DNA of 64,000 nucleotides from Agromyces mediolanus (lineage in GTDB: Bacteria > Actinomycetota > Actinomycetes > Actinomycetales > Microbacteriaceae). Made by a program: the position numbers and the translations under genes. The notes beneath the pieces are model-generated. The model did not search any database. It was given only the letters and a program-made list of their open reading frames with translations, and was not told where the DNA came from. The stretch spans positions 634,087 to 698,086 of the forward strand of contig NZ_BMRJ01000001.1 of NCBI RefSeq assembly GCF_014648575.1, written 5' to 3'. Numbering within the stretch: position 1 is the first letter of the stretch; every line of letters begins with the position of its first letter. Positions 16,617 to 24,276 of the stretch are shown one piece after another.

Positions 16617-17524
16617 GGATTCAGGATGACCGATCGCGAGAGGTTCCGGGGGCTGTCGGGGTCGAGTCCCTTGGCGCGGGCGCGGGCGAGGGCGACGCGC
16701 TGGGCCCGGACGAGGTCGGCCATCGGGTCGAGCGTGCTCGTCTCGAAGCGGGCGCCGGTCGCGGCGACGTCGGCGGCGAGACCCTCCGGCGCCGTCCCGA
16801 ACTGCCACGTGACCCGGCCGGGCGCGGCGATCGCGATCGGCCCGTGGCGGTACTCCATCGACGGGTACGACTCGGTCCAGGACTGGGAGGCCTCGCGCAT
16901 CTTCAGGGCGGCCTCGTGGGCGAGTCCGACGGTCCAGCCGCGGCCGAGGTAGCTGAACTGCTCGGCGTCGACGAGGGCGGGGTCGAGCTCGGCGGAGACG
17001 GCGGCCGAGGCGTCCGCGATCGCACCGTCGAGGTCCTCGCCGAGGCTCGCGCGGAAGAGCGCGAGCGCGGTGGTCGCGAAGCGGGTCTGCACGACGGACT
17101 GCTCGTCGGCGAAGGGCAGGAGCACGGCGTCGTCGACGAGCGAGACGAGCGGGGAGTCGGCGTCGCCGATGACGCCGATCGTGCGCACCCGGCCGCGGAG
17201 GCCCTCGACGAGCTCGAGCACCTCGGTCGTCGTGCCGGAGCGGGTGAGCGCGACGACCGCGTCGTAGCCCCGGTCGACGAACGCTTCGGATGCCGCGAAC
17301 GCGTCGGTCTCGCCCTGGCCCCCGCGCTCGCGGAGGGCCGCGTAGGACTGGGCCATGAACCACGAGGTGCCGCAGCCGACGACGGCGATCCGCGCACCCG
17401 CCGCGGGCAGCAGCGCCTGCTCGGCGCGGAGGCCGGCGGCGCGCGCCCAGGTCTCCGGCTGCGAGGCGAGTTCGGCGGCCATGTGCGCTCCGCCGGCGGG
17501 CTGGGGGGTGGTGGGGTCGGTCAC
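16613..17524 (-). CDS. SIS-domain sugar-phosphate isomerase/deaminase (AgaS-like)
   Basis: 303 residues from GTG 17524, which has GGAGGA about 9 nt upstream. Two SIS domains are present: IAVVGCGTSWFMAQSYAAL with LTRSGTTTEVLELV in the first (about residues 45-120), and the second with SWTESYPSMEYRHGPIAIAA, equivalent to the E...HGP isomerase motif of GlmS. AgaS enzymes convert galactosamine-6-phosphate to tagatose-6-phosphate and ammonia. First gene of a six-gene operon divergent from an ABC transporter. A glucosamine-6-P or fructosamine-6-P specificity is possible; the downstream kinase and aldolase favour the tagatose route. Confidence 0.85.
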   Translation of the reverse strand: MTDPTTPQPAGGAHMAAELASQPETWARAAGLRAEQALLPAAGARIAVVGCGTSWFMAQSYAALRERGGQGETDAFAASEAFVDRGYDAVVALTRSGTTTEVLELVEGLRGRVRTIGVIGDADSPLVSLVDDAVLLPFADEQSVVQTRFATTALALFRASLGEDLDGAIADASAAVSAELDPALVDAEQFSYLGRGWTVGLAHEAALKMREASQSWTESYPSMEYRHGPIAIAAPGRVTWQFGTAPEGLAADVAATGARFETSTLDPMADLVRAQRVALARARAKGLDPDSPRNLSRSVILNP

Positions 17525-17878
17525 CGTGTCGCTCCTCCGTGGTCGGTCGTCGGCCCTGCTCGTTCGGCACAGCTGACGACGCATCAATGCTCGCGGATGA
17601 TCGTTTCATGCATCTTGCAATCATGTCAATGCAAGCAGCGCTGGTGTTGTGGCCGAATGAGACGGTATGTATAGTTTCCGAACAAATTCGGATAACGATC
17701 CGGGGACGCCTCTTGACGGGCGCTGACGGCCGCGGCCATCATTTCGAGCACCGTCTGGGCGAAACTGATCGGTTCTCCGGAGGGACATTCACCACCCGTC
17801 ATCCGACGGACTGAATGCACGCACTGTCGCGTGAAGCGTTCTGCGGCTGTGCACCACCAACACAGTGAGGAAGCACAC
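17525..17878. promoter_or_regulatory. Divergent control region of the two amino-sugar operons
   Basis: This 354-bp spacer contains no gene. For the plus-strand transporter there is TTGTGG at 17647-17652, a 17-bp spacer and TATAGT at 17670-17675. An inverted repeat TCCGAA-CAAA-TTCGGA (17677-17692) overlaps the expected transcription start and is a good operator. For the minus-strand operon a perfect TTGACA lies at 17629-17624, inside a second imperfect repeat TTGCA...TGCAA (17615-17634). Base composition is visibly less GC-rich than in the genes. Confidence 0.7.
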
Positions 17879-19123
17879 ATGAAGAAGTCCCACCGGTTCG
17901 GCGCGATCGCGCTGGCCGCCGCGGCGACGCTGACGCTCGCCTCGTGCGGCTTCGGCGGCGGATCGAGCGGGGGCGACGCCTCCGGCAAGACCACCCTGAA
18001 CCTGCTCGTGCCGAGCTATTCCGACAACACCCAGGGCCTCTGGGAGGACGTCATCTCGGGCTTCGAGAAGGCCAACCCCGACATCGCGGTCGAGCTCGAG
18101 GTCCAGTCCTGGGACAACCTCGAGTCGGTCATCGCCACGAAGATCCAGGGTGGAGAGGCGCCCGACATCTACAACGGCGGCCCCTTCGCCGGCTTCGCGG
18201 CCGACGATCTGCTCTACCCGGCCAAGGACGTCGTCTCGTCCGACACGTACTCCGACTTCCAGGACGCGTTCCTCGCGAACGCCGAGGTCGACGGCACCGC
18301 CTACGCGCTGCCGCTCATCGCCTCGGCGCGCGCGCTGTTCGTGAACAACGCCCTGCTCGAGCAGGCCGGAGTCGCGGCCCCGCCCACGAACTGGGACGAG
18401 CTGCTCGACGCGGCGACGAAGGTCTCCGCGCTCGGCGGCGGCGTCGCGGGCTACGGCATGCCGCTCGGTTCGGAAGAGGCGCAGGCCGAGGCGGCCGTGT
18501 GGCTGTGGGGCGGCGGCGGCAGCTTCGGCGACGCGTCCGAGATCACGGTCGACGACCCGGCCAACCTGCCGGGCGCCGAGCAGATCAAGAAGATGATCGA
18601 CGCGGGCGCCACGCAGGCCGACCCGGGCTCGACGAACCGTTCGCCGCTCATGGACATCTTCGTCCAGGGCAAGATCGGCATGCAGGTCGGCCTCCCGCCG
18701 ACCGTCGGCCAGATCGCGGAGAACAACCCCGAGCTCGACTACTCGATCGTGCCGATCCCGACCAAGGACGGCTCGGCGTTCACCCTCGGCGTCATGGACC
18801 AGCTGATGGCGTTCAAGAACGACGACAGCAAGAAGGACGCCATCACGAAGTTCTTCGACTACTACTACTCGGCCGACGTGTACGTGCCGTGGGTGCAGAC
18901 GGAGGGCTTCCTGCCCGTCACGAAGTCGGGCGCCGAGGCGCTCTCGGGCGAGGAGGCTCTGAAGCCGTTCCTCGACGTGCTGCCGGACGCGCAGTTCTAC
19001 CCGTCGACGAACCCGAAGTGGTCCGCCACGGACGGTGCGTTCAAGTCGCTCTTCGGTCAGATCCAGACGAAGCCGGCGCAGGACGTCCTGACCGAGATCC
19101 AGGCGCAGGCCGACGCGGGCTGA
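17879..19123 (+). CDS. Sugar ABC transporter substrate-binding lipoprotein
   Basis: 414 residues from ATG 17879 (GAGGAAG upstream). Signal peptide with lipobox LASC, lipidated Cys23, followed by a Gly/Ser linker. The mature part is an ExtracellularSBP1-type protein: TLNLLVPSYSDNTQGLWEDV at the start and the ligand-lobe stretch GGEAPDIYNGG. It should capture the sugar in the cell-wall zone and hand it to the two permeases downstream. Divergent position from AgaS/ROK/aldolase genes suggests GalNAc or a GalNAc-containing oligosaccharide as ligand. Confidence 0.93.
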   Translation: MKKSHRFGAIALAAAATLTLASCGFGGGSSGGDASGKTTLNLLVPSYSDNTQGLWEDVISGFEKANPDIAVELEVQSWDNLESVIATKIQGGEAPDIYNGGPFAGFAADDLLYPAKDVVSSDTYSDFQDAFLANAEVDGTAYALPLIASARALFVNNALLEQAGVAAPPTNWDELLDAATKVSALGGGVAGYGMPLGSEEAQAEAAVWLWGGGGSFGDASEITVDDPANLPGAEQIKKMIDAGATQADPGSTNRSPLMDIFVQGKIGMQVGLPPTVGQIAENNPELDYSIVPIPTKDGSAFTLGVMDQLMAFKNDDSKKDAITKFFDYYYSADVYVPWVQTEGFLPVTKSGAEALSGEEALKPFLDVLPDAQFYPSTNPKWSATDGAFKSLFGQIQTKPAQDVLTEIQAQADAG

Positions 19124-19163
19124 GCCCCGACTCACCACGGAAGGGTTCGGTGACCACCGCACC

Positions 19164-20159
19164 ATGAGCTCCACAACCGATACGTCATCGAACCCCGCGG
19201 GGGCGGCCTCGGGCCGCCCCCGCCCCGGGGGAGCTGGCCGCGCGGGGAACGCCCCGGGCGGCGCCGCCCGCGGCAAGCCGGGCGGGCGCGACCTCGTCAA
19301 GGCGCTGCCCTGGATCGCCCCCGCGCTCGCCCTCATCCTCGGCGTCGTGCTGTTCCCCGCCGGGGTCATGTTCTTCAACTCGACCCGGGACATCTCGCAG
19401 TCCGGCGTGGACAAGGGGTCCGTCGGCTTCGACAACTACGTCGAGGTGTTCTCCTTCCCCTACTTCTGGCCGATCTTCCTGCGCACGATCGTGTGGGTCG
19501 TCGTGGTCGTCGTGTTCACCGTGCTGATCTCGCTCGGCATCGCGCAGATCCTGAACAAGGCGTTCCCCGGCCGGCGGATCGTCCGCCTCGTCGTGATCAT
19601 CCCGTGGGCGGCCTCGGTCGTCATGACGACGATGGTCGTCTACTACGGGCTCGAGCCGTACTTCGGCGTGATCAACAAGTTCCTCGTGGACGTCGGGCTC
19701 ATCGACACGCCCGAGGGCTACGGCTGGACCCGCAACCCCATGACCGCCTTCATCTGGTCGATCGTGATCGCGATCTTCGTGTCCCTGCCGTTCACGACCT
19801 ACACGATCCTCGCCGGCCTCGCCACGGTGCCGAGCGACACGATCGAGGCCGCGAAGATGGACGGCGCGAGCCCCGCCCGCACCTACTTCACGGTCGTGCT
19901 GCCGCAGCTGCGCGGCGCGCTCTCGGTCGCCGTGCTGATCAACATCATCAACGTGTTCAACTCGCTGCCGATCCTGAAGGTGATGACCGGATCGATCCCC
20001 GGCTACGACGCGGACACGATCATGACGATGATCTTCAAATACATCCAGAACCAGCACAAGGTCGACGTCGCCTCAGCGCTCTCGGTCGTCGCCTTCCTCA
20101 TCGTCATCGTGATCGTCGCGGTGTACGTGAAGGTCGTCAAGCCCACCAGGGAGGTCTGA
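19164..20159 (+). CDS. Sugar ABC transporter permease (MalF type)
   Basis: 331 residues. A long Gly/Pro/Arg-rich cytoplasmic N-terminus (about 1-40) precedes six membrane helices. The EAA loop is seen as TIEAAKMDGASPARTYFTV near residues 228-246. Its ribosome-binding site is weak: GGAAGGG lies about 20 nt before the ATG. The long 5' tail and the 40-bp gap to the binding-protein gene are consistent with lower expression than the binding protein. Confidence 0.93.
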   Translation: MSSTTDTSSNPAGAASGRPRPGGAGRAGNAPGGAARGKPGGRDLVKALPWIAPALALILGVVLFPAGVMFFNSTRDISQSGVDKGSVGFDNYVEVFSFPYFWPIFLRTIVWVVVVVVFTVLISLGIAQILNKAFPGRRIVRLVVIIPWAASVVMTTMVVYYGLEPYFGVINKFLVDVGLIDTPEGYGWTRNPMTAFIWSIVIAIFVSLPFTTYTILAGLATVPSDTIEAAKMDGASPARTYFTVVLPQLRGALSVAVLINIINVFNSLPILKVMTGSIPGYDADTIMTMIFKYIQNQHKVDVASALSVVAFLIVIVIVAVYVKVVKPTREV

Positions 20160-20162
20160 GCG

Positions 20163-21095
20163 ATGACCGTCACCGAAACCCGCGCCATGCTCTCCGTCGA
20201 CGCCGAGCGCTCGCCCGGCGGCCGCGACCGGGGGCCCGCGCGCAAGCGCCGCTACACCGAGGATCAGGTCCCGCTCGGCCGCGTGCTGCTGCGCATGCTC
20301 GCCGGCCTCGTGGTGCTCGCGATCTTCATCCTCCCGTACACGATCATGTTCTTCGGCTCCGTGAAGACGAAGGCGCAGATCCGCTCGGTCGATCCCACCT
20401 ACTTCCCCACGGAGTGGCACTGGGAGAACTACATCAACATGTGGTCGACCCCCGAGACGCCGCTGCCGCAGAACCTGATCTCGACCATCGTGATCTCGGT
20501 GTTCGCGACGCTGCTGGTGCTGCTGGTGGCGCTGCCGGCGGCGTACTACACGGCAAGGTTCCGCTTCCCGGGGCGGATGGTGTTCCTCTTCCTCGTGATC
20601 GTCACGCAGATGCTGCAGCCCGCGGTGCTCACCTCCGGTCTGTTCCGTCAGTTCGCGACGCTCGGGCTGATCGACACCTGGGCGGCGATGATCTTCATCA
20701 ACGCGGCGTTCAACCTCTCGTTCGCGGTGTGGATCATGCACTCCTTCTTCGCGGGCATCCCGAAGGAGGTCGACGAGGCGGCGCAGATCGACGGCGCCGG
20801 ACGGCTCACGGTGCTGTTCCGGATCAACCTGCCGCTCGTCTGGCCCGGCATCGTGACCGCCATCGTGTTCACCTTCGTGGCGTGCTGGAACGAGTTCGCG
20901 GCCTCCCTCGTGATCCTCTCGACGGCGGGCAACCAGCCGCTCTCGGTCGCGCTGACGAAGTTCGTCGGCCAGTACGAGACGAGCTGGCAGTACGTGTTCG
21001 GCGTCTCGATCGTCGCAATCGTGCCAGTCGTCATCCTGTTCATGCTCATCGAGAAGCGCCTCGTCGGCGGCCTCACGGCCGGCAGCGTGAAGTAG
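20163..21095 (+). CDS. Sugar ABC transporter permease (MalG type)
   Basis: 310 residues, ATG 3 bp after the preceding stop. Six membrane helices and the EAA loop EVDEAAQIDGAGRLTVLFRI near residues 201-220 are visible. It ends with GGLTAGSVK, a common C-terminal ending of MalG homologues. Like the first transporter in the window, this system has no ATPase gene, so a shared multi-sugar ATPase must energise it. A strong hairpin terminator follows. Confidence 0.93.
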   Translation: MTVTETRAMLSVDAERSPGGRDRGPARKRRYTEDQVPLGRVLLRMLAGLVVLAIFILPYTIMFFGSVKTKAQIRSVDPTYFPTEWHWENYINMWSTPETPLPQNLISTIVISVFATLLVLLVALPAAYYTARFRFPGRMVFLFLVIVTQMLQPAVLTSGLFRQFATLGLIDTWAAMIFINAAFNLSFAVWIMHSFFAGIPKEVDEAAQIDGAGRLTVLFRINLPLVWPGIVTAIVFTFVACWNEFAASLVILSTAGNQPLSVALTKFVGQYETSWQYVFGVSIVAIVPVVILFMLIEKRLVGGLTAGSVK

Positions 21096-21143
21096 GCGCG
21101 GCCCGGCGCGGCTGGTCCCGCGCCCGCGCGGAGGCGATCCGCA

Positions 21144-21182
21144 CGGAGGGAGGATGAATCGGCGAGATTCATCCTCCCTCCG
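21144..21182. terminator. Bidirectional terminator hairpin
   Basis: A perfect 17-bp inverted repeat: 21144-21160 pairs with 21166-21182 around a 5-nt loop GGCGA. It lies between convergent genes, 48 bp after the permease stop and 20 bp from the stop of the minus-strand gene. Confidence 0.85.
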
Positions 21183-21202
21183 CGTCATCCCCCTCCGGCG
21201 GC

Positions 21203-22033
21203 TCATCGACGGGCCGCGGTCTGCGCGAAGGCGAGCCGCACGTGCTGCTCGACGATCTGCCAGGCGAACATGATGCGTGCGTAGTCGAATCGGAGCACGG
21301 TGTAGCCCGCGAGCGCCAGGCGGCGATCGTGGTCGAGATCGCGGCGCCGGTCGGCCGCACTGCGGTGGTGGGCGAAGCCGTCGAGCTGGCAGACGAGTCG
21401 ATCGCCGACGAGCGCGTCGACTCGGTGCCCGAGCAGCGGCACCTGCTGGCGGACCGGGATGCCGGCGCGTCGCAGGCGCGAAACGAAGACGCTCTCGAGC
21501 CCGGAGTCGGAGAGCTCCGAGCAGGCCTCCAGCAGCGCCTTCGCGCGACGCGAGCGCAAGGGGAGCCCGGCGATCACGGCGAGGCTCACCGTGCCTGTTC
21601 GGACGGCGGACTCCCAGATGACCAGGGACTGTTCGAAGGGCAGGCAGTCGGCGGCGTGGGCGAGCAGGTTCTCAGCCGGTTCGACGAGCGCGTGCGGGTG
21701 CACCGGGACGGGTCCGCGCGACCAGTGGCGGATCGCGACGGGATCGCTCCTCCCCGAGTGCGCCGGGACGGAGAGGTGCAGGCGCGTCTCGGGGAACGTC
21801 CAGAGGCCGAGTTCCTGCGCCGCGCTGGCGCAGGTGAGTCGGCCGCCAGCTCTGATCGCCTCGGCTCTGCGTGATCCGCTCGCCTCCGGCGTCGCGAGCC
21901 ATCCCGCCCGGATTCTCACGACCCCGCCCGAGTCGATCGCTCTGCAGAGGGCGGTGCGGAGGTAGCCGGCGTCTTCGAGCTGGGTGCGGTGCGCGAGGCC
22001 GCCAGCGCGGCGCAGCCAGTCGGTGAGTTCCAT
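21203..22033 (-). CDS. AbiEi-like N-terminal domain plus DUF559/Vsr-like endonuclease-fold protein
   Basis: 276 residues from ATG 22033. The N-terminal part (MELTDWLRRAGGLAHRTQLE, then GVVRIRAGWLA) resembles the winged-helix of AbiEi antitoxin-like proteins. The C-terminal part has VDALVGDRLVCQLDGFAHH and RRDLDHDRRLALAGYTVLRF, the pattern of DUF559/Vsr-type nuclease folds. Proteins of this build are frequent, single and of unknown function in Microbacteriaceae; no partner toxin gene is adjacent. A CAGACT box ends 6 nt before the ATG, again a leaderless pattern. The frame remains open upstream through the pentamer repeat but has no start signals there. Confidence 0.8.
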   Translation of the reverse strand: MELTDWLRRAGGLAHRTQLEDAGYLRTALCRAIDSGGVVRIRAGWLATPEASGSRRAEAIRAGGRLTCASAAQELGLWTFPETRLHLSVPAHSGRSDPVAIRHWSRGPVPVHPHALVEPAENLLAHAADCLPFEQSLVIWESAVRTGTVSLAVIAGLPLRSRRAKALLEACSELSDSGLESVFVSRLRRAGIPVRQQVPLLGHRVDALVGDRLVCQLDGFAHHRSAADRRRDLDHDRRLALAGYTVLRFDYARIMFAWQIVEQHVRLAFAQTAARR

Positions 22034-22207
22034 CCGGCGAGTCTGCCGAGCGGCATGCGTCCAACCATCCGCGCGTGCGATCGTTGTGGAGAAGGGGCGT
22101 CCATTGGCGGTTGTGGAGGCCGGAGCCGTCGCCCCGCTCGGGAGGAGAACTACCGTGCGGGAGGATCGGATGCCGCGAAGGAACCTCCGGACGCGACAAT
22201 CTCCTCC

Positions 22208-22280
22208 GCAGTGCAGTGCAGTGCAGTGCAGTGCAGTGCAGTGCAGTGCAGTGCAGTGCAGTGCAGTGCAGTGCAGTGCA
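22208..22280. repeat. Pentanucleotide microsatellite (GTGCA)14
   Basis: Fourteen perfect GTGCA copies occupy 22211-22280, preceded by GCA and followed by degenerate GTGCG/GCGCA copies and by three GGGGC copies (to about 22315). It lies between the stop of the GH20 gene (22323) and the start of the minus-strand gene at 22033. Copy number of such tracts changes by replication slippage; because it is outside the coding regions, any effect would be on transcript ends or promoter spacing. Confidence 0.97.
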
Positions 22281-22322
22281 GTGCGGTGCGGCGCAGCGGG
22301 GCGGGGCGGGGCGCGGCTCAGC

Positions 22323-23999
22323 TCAGTCCAACCAGGGCACCTCGGGCATGCGGTGGTACGGCACCGACATCGCCTCCAGGCGCTCGCCGTAGCCGGCGAC
22401 GGCGCCGAAGAACGCGGCCTCGTCGCGTCCGTCGGGCGCGGCCGGCGACCAGGCGATCTCGGCGATCGCGAGGATGCGCGGGAACGCCATGAACTCGACC
22501 TCGTCGAGGGTGCGCATCGTCTCGGTCCAGATCGGCGCCTCGACGCCGAGGATGTCGTCGTCGCCGACACCGGGGACGATCGCCGCCGGATCCCAGCCGT
22601 ACGCCTCGGCGAGCGAGGTGTCGCCGTCGGCCCAGTCCTGGCCGAGCTCGCGGCCCTCGAAGCTCGGCGCGTCGGGGTAGACCATGTCGAGGTAGGCGAC
22701 GTCGGCGGGGGAGAAGACGATGCGGCCGCCCTGGTCGAGGAACGAGCGCACGTCGGCCTCGGAGCCGGTCTCCTCGCGCGGGGTCGCGTAGTCCCAGTAC
22801 TGCCCGACGGTGCCGGGAGGCAGCTCCGGCGAGGCGCCGAGCTCGTGCCAGCCGATGATCGTCTTGCCGGTGGCGGCGCCCGCCGTGGTCATCCGGCGCA
22901 CGAGGTCGAGATAGTCGGCCTCGCTCGTGGCGAGCGATTCGTCGCCGCCGAGGTGGATCCACGGGCCGGGGGTGAGCTCGGCGAGCTCGCGGGTGACGTC
23001 GGCGAGGAAGCGGTCGGTGGCCTCGGCGCGCTCGGGGGCCGCGCAGAGGGAGGAGAAGCCGACCTCGACTCCTTCGTACGGGGCCGGCGCGACGCCGTCG
23101 CAGTTCAGCTCGGGGTAGGCGCTGAGGGCCGCGTTGGTGTGCCCCGGCAGGTCGATCTCGGGCACGATCGTCACGTGCCGCTCGGCCGCGTACGCGACGA
23201 GGCGGCGGAAGTCGTCCTTCGTGTAGAAGCCGCCGCCGTCGCCGCCCGTCGAGGTGGACGCGCCGATGCCGGTGAGCTCCGGCCAGGCGTCGATCTGCAG
23301 CCGCCAGCCCTGGTCGTCGGTGAGGTGCAGGTGCAGCACGTTGAGCTTCAGCATCGCGAGCTGGTCGACGTAGCGCTCGACGTCGGCAACGGGCAGGAAG
23401 TGCCGGGCGACGTCGAGCATCGCGCCCCGGTAGGCGAAGCGCGGGGCATCGTCGATGCGCACGGCGGGTGCGGTCCAGCCGCCCTCCGGCGTGCGCGCCG
23501 CCTCGCCCGCCTCGCCCGAGGACAGGATCGCGGCCGGCAGCAGCTGCAGCAGGCTCCGGCTCGCCCAGAAGGCGCCGGCCGGGCTCGCCGCCTCGATGCG
23601 GGCGCCGTCGGCGCCGGTGGTGAGCCGGTACGCCTCGGCGGCGGGCGCGGCGGGGACGGATGCCTCGGCCGCCCCGGCCTCGACGGCGATCAGGACATCG
23701 GCCGGGCCGGCCTCGTCCTCGCTGCCGGCCACGACCGGCACCTCGGCGCCGGTGGCGAGGCGCAGTTGGGCGGCGAGCAGCGCGGGGGCGGTGCCGGCGT
23801 CGCCGACGACGAGCACCCGGCTCGTGTCGTCGAGGCGGAACGGCTCGGCGTCGAGCCGCTCGAAGGAGGCCGGGGCGGGGATGATGCGGGGCACGTCGGC
23901 TCCGTTCGACTGCGGCGCGCAGCCGGCCAGAGCGACCGAGCCGAGCGTGATGGACAGGGCAGCGGCGAGGAGGCGTGCGGTGCGGGCGGCGATGCTCAT
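22323..23999 (-). CDS. Secreted GH20 beta-N-acetylhexosaminidase lipoprotein
   Basis: 558 residues. Lipoprotein signal with LAGC, lipidated Cys27. An N-terminal GH20b-like domain (about 35-180) is followed by the catalytic barrel, starting [16 protein letters not shown] and containing [33 protein letters not shown] and the catalytic pair Asp353-Glu354 in HLGGDE. GH20 enzymes release terminal GlcNAc or GalNAc by substrate-assisted catalysis. It would work outside the membrane and feed the amino-sugar transporters encoded on either side; its own ATG at 23999 is preceded by a weak GAGGAAAC site. Confidence 0.95.
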   Translation of the reverse strand: MSIAARTARLLAAALSITLGSVALAGCAPQSNGADVPRIIPAPASFERLDAEPFRLDDTSRVLVVGDAGTAPALLAAQLRLATGAEVPVVAGSEDEAGPADVLIAVEAGAAEASVPAAPAAEAYRLTTGADGARIEAASPAGAFWASRSLLQLLPAAILSSGEAGEAARTPEGGWTAPAVRIDDAPRFAYRGAMLDVARHFLPVADVERYVDQLAMLKLNVLHLHLTDDQGWRLQIDAWPELTGIGASTSTGGDGGGFYTKDDFRRLVAYAAERHVTIVPEIDLPGHTNAALSAYPELNCDGVAPAPYEGVEVGFSSLCAAPERAEATDRFLADVTRELAELTPGPWIHLGGDESLATSEADYLDLVRRMTTAGAATGKTIIGWHELGASPELPPGTVGQYWDYATPREETGSEADVRSFLDQGGRIVFSPADVAYLDMVYPDAPSFEGRELGQDWADGDTSLAEAYGWDPAAIVPGVGDDDILGVEAPIWTETMRTLDEVEFMAFPRILAIAEIAWSPAAPDGRDEAAFFGAVAGYGERLEAMSVPYHRMPEVPWLD

Positions 24000-24119
24000 G
24001 CGCGGTTTCCTCGTCGTCGAGCGGTCGGTGCGACCATTTGTGAGGGATCTTTACTCCCACGCCCCATCCTGCCACGACGTCGCCGTTCGCAACACCCGCG
24101 GCGAGGCGGCATCCATTGC

Positions 24120-24125
24120 TATGCT
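24120..24125 (+). promoter_or_regulatory. -10 box of the glyA-folD leader
   Basis: TATGCT at 24120-24125 places the transcription start near 24132, which is exactly the first paired base of the riboswitch. No good -35 is visible. Confidence 0.6.
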
Positions 24126-24131
24126 TGCTCC

Positions 24132-24210
24132 GTCGCGACTGGCGTTGAGATGGTCACCATCGGGGAGCGACTGGCACGCATCGACCGCACGCCTGGGCCG
24201 GTACGGATGC
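24132..24210 (+). ncRNA. ZTP (pfl) riboswitch aptamer
   Basis: All conserved elements of the pfl/ZTP class are present in order. P1 GTCGC (24132-24136) pairs with GCGAC (24167-24171); the internal-loop motif GACTGGCG follows P1; P2 is GATGG-TCA-CCATC (24149-24161); GGGGAGCGAC closes the first domain. The second domain P3 pairs GCATC (24178-24182) with GATGC (24206-24210) and ACCG with CGGT around the invariant CGCCTGGGC loop (24190-24198). ZTP/ZMP riboswitches sense the purine intermediate that builds up when 10-formyl-THF is short and control one-carbon genes, typically glyA and folD, the two genes downstream here. Confidence 0.95.
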
Positions 24211-24257
24211 CTCGTGGCGCGAGTCGCGCGAGGCAGCACCCTCGTTTGGTCCGTACC
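24200..24257 (+). promoter_or_regulatory. Expression platform of the ZTP riboswitch
   Basis: GGTACGGA (24200-24207) can pair perfectly with TCCGTACC (24250-24257), enclosing a hairpin GCCTCG...CGAGGC (24209-24234). This alternative fold uses bases that P3 of the aptamer also needs, so the two are mutually exclusive. The long stem ends 7 nt before the AAGGAG ribosome-binding site of glyA and there is no T-run, pointing to translational or mixed control; direction of switching is inferred. Confidence 0.7.
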
Positions 24258-24276
24258 TGTCATGAAGGAGCCAGTC

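Noticed and set aside
21203-22033. Type IV toxin-antitoxin system (AbiE)
   Set aside because: Only the AbiEi-like N-terminal fold is present, followed by a nuclease-like domain; there is no AbiEii toxin gene.
21203-22570. A long minus-strand frame running through the GTGCA repeat into the nuclease-like gene
   Set aside because: The upstream part is the antisense of the GH20 gene and of the microsatellite; the conserved N-terminus begins at ATG 22033, which has its own -10 box.
24262-24264. ATG 24262 as the glyA start
   Set aside because: It lies immediately before the AAGGAG ribosome-binding site that serves TTG 24277; the extra residues would not match GlyA homologues.
24132-24276. Glycine or THF riboswitch before glyA
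   Set aside because: The sequence lacks the glycine tandem motif and the THF core but carries all invariant parts of the ZTP class.
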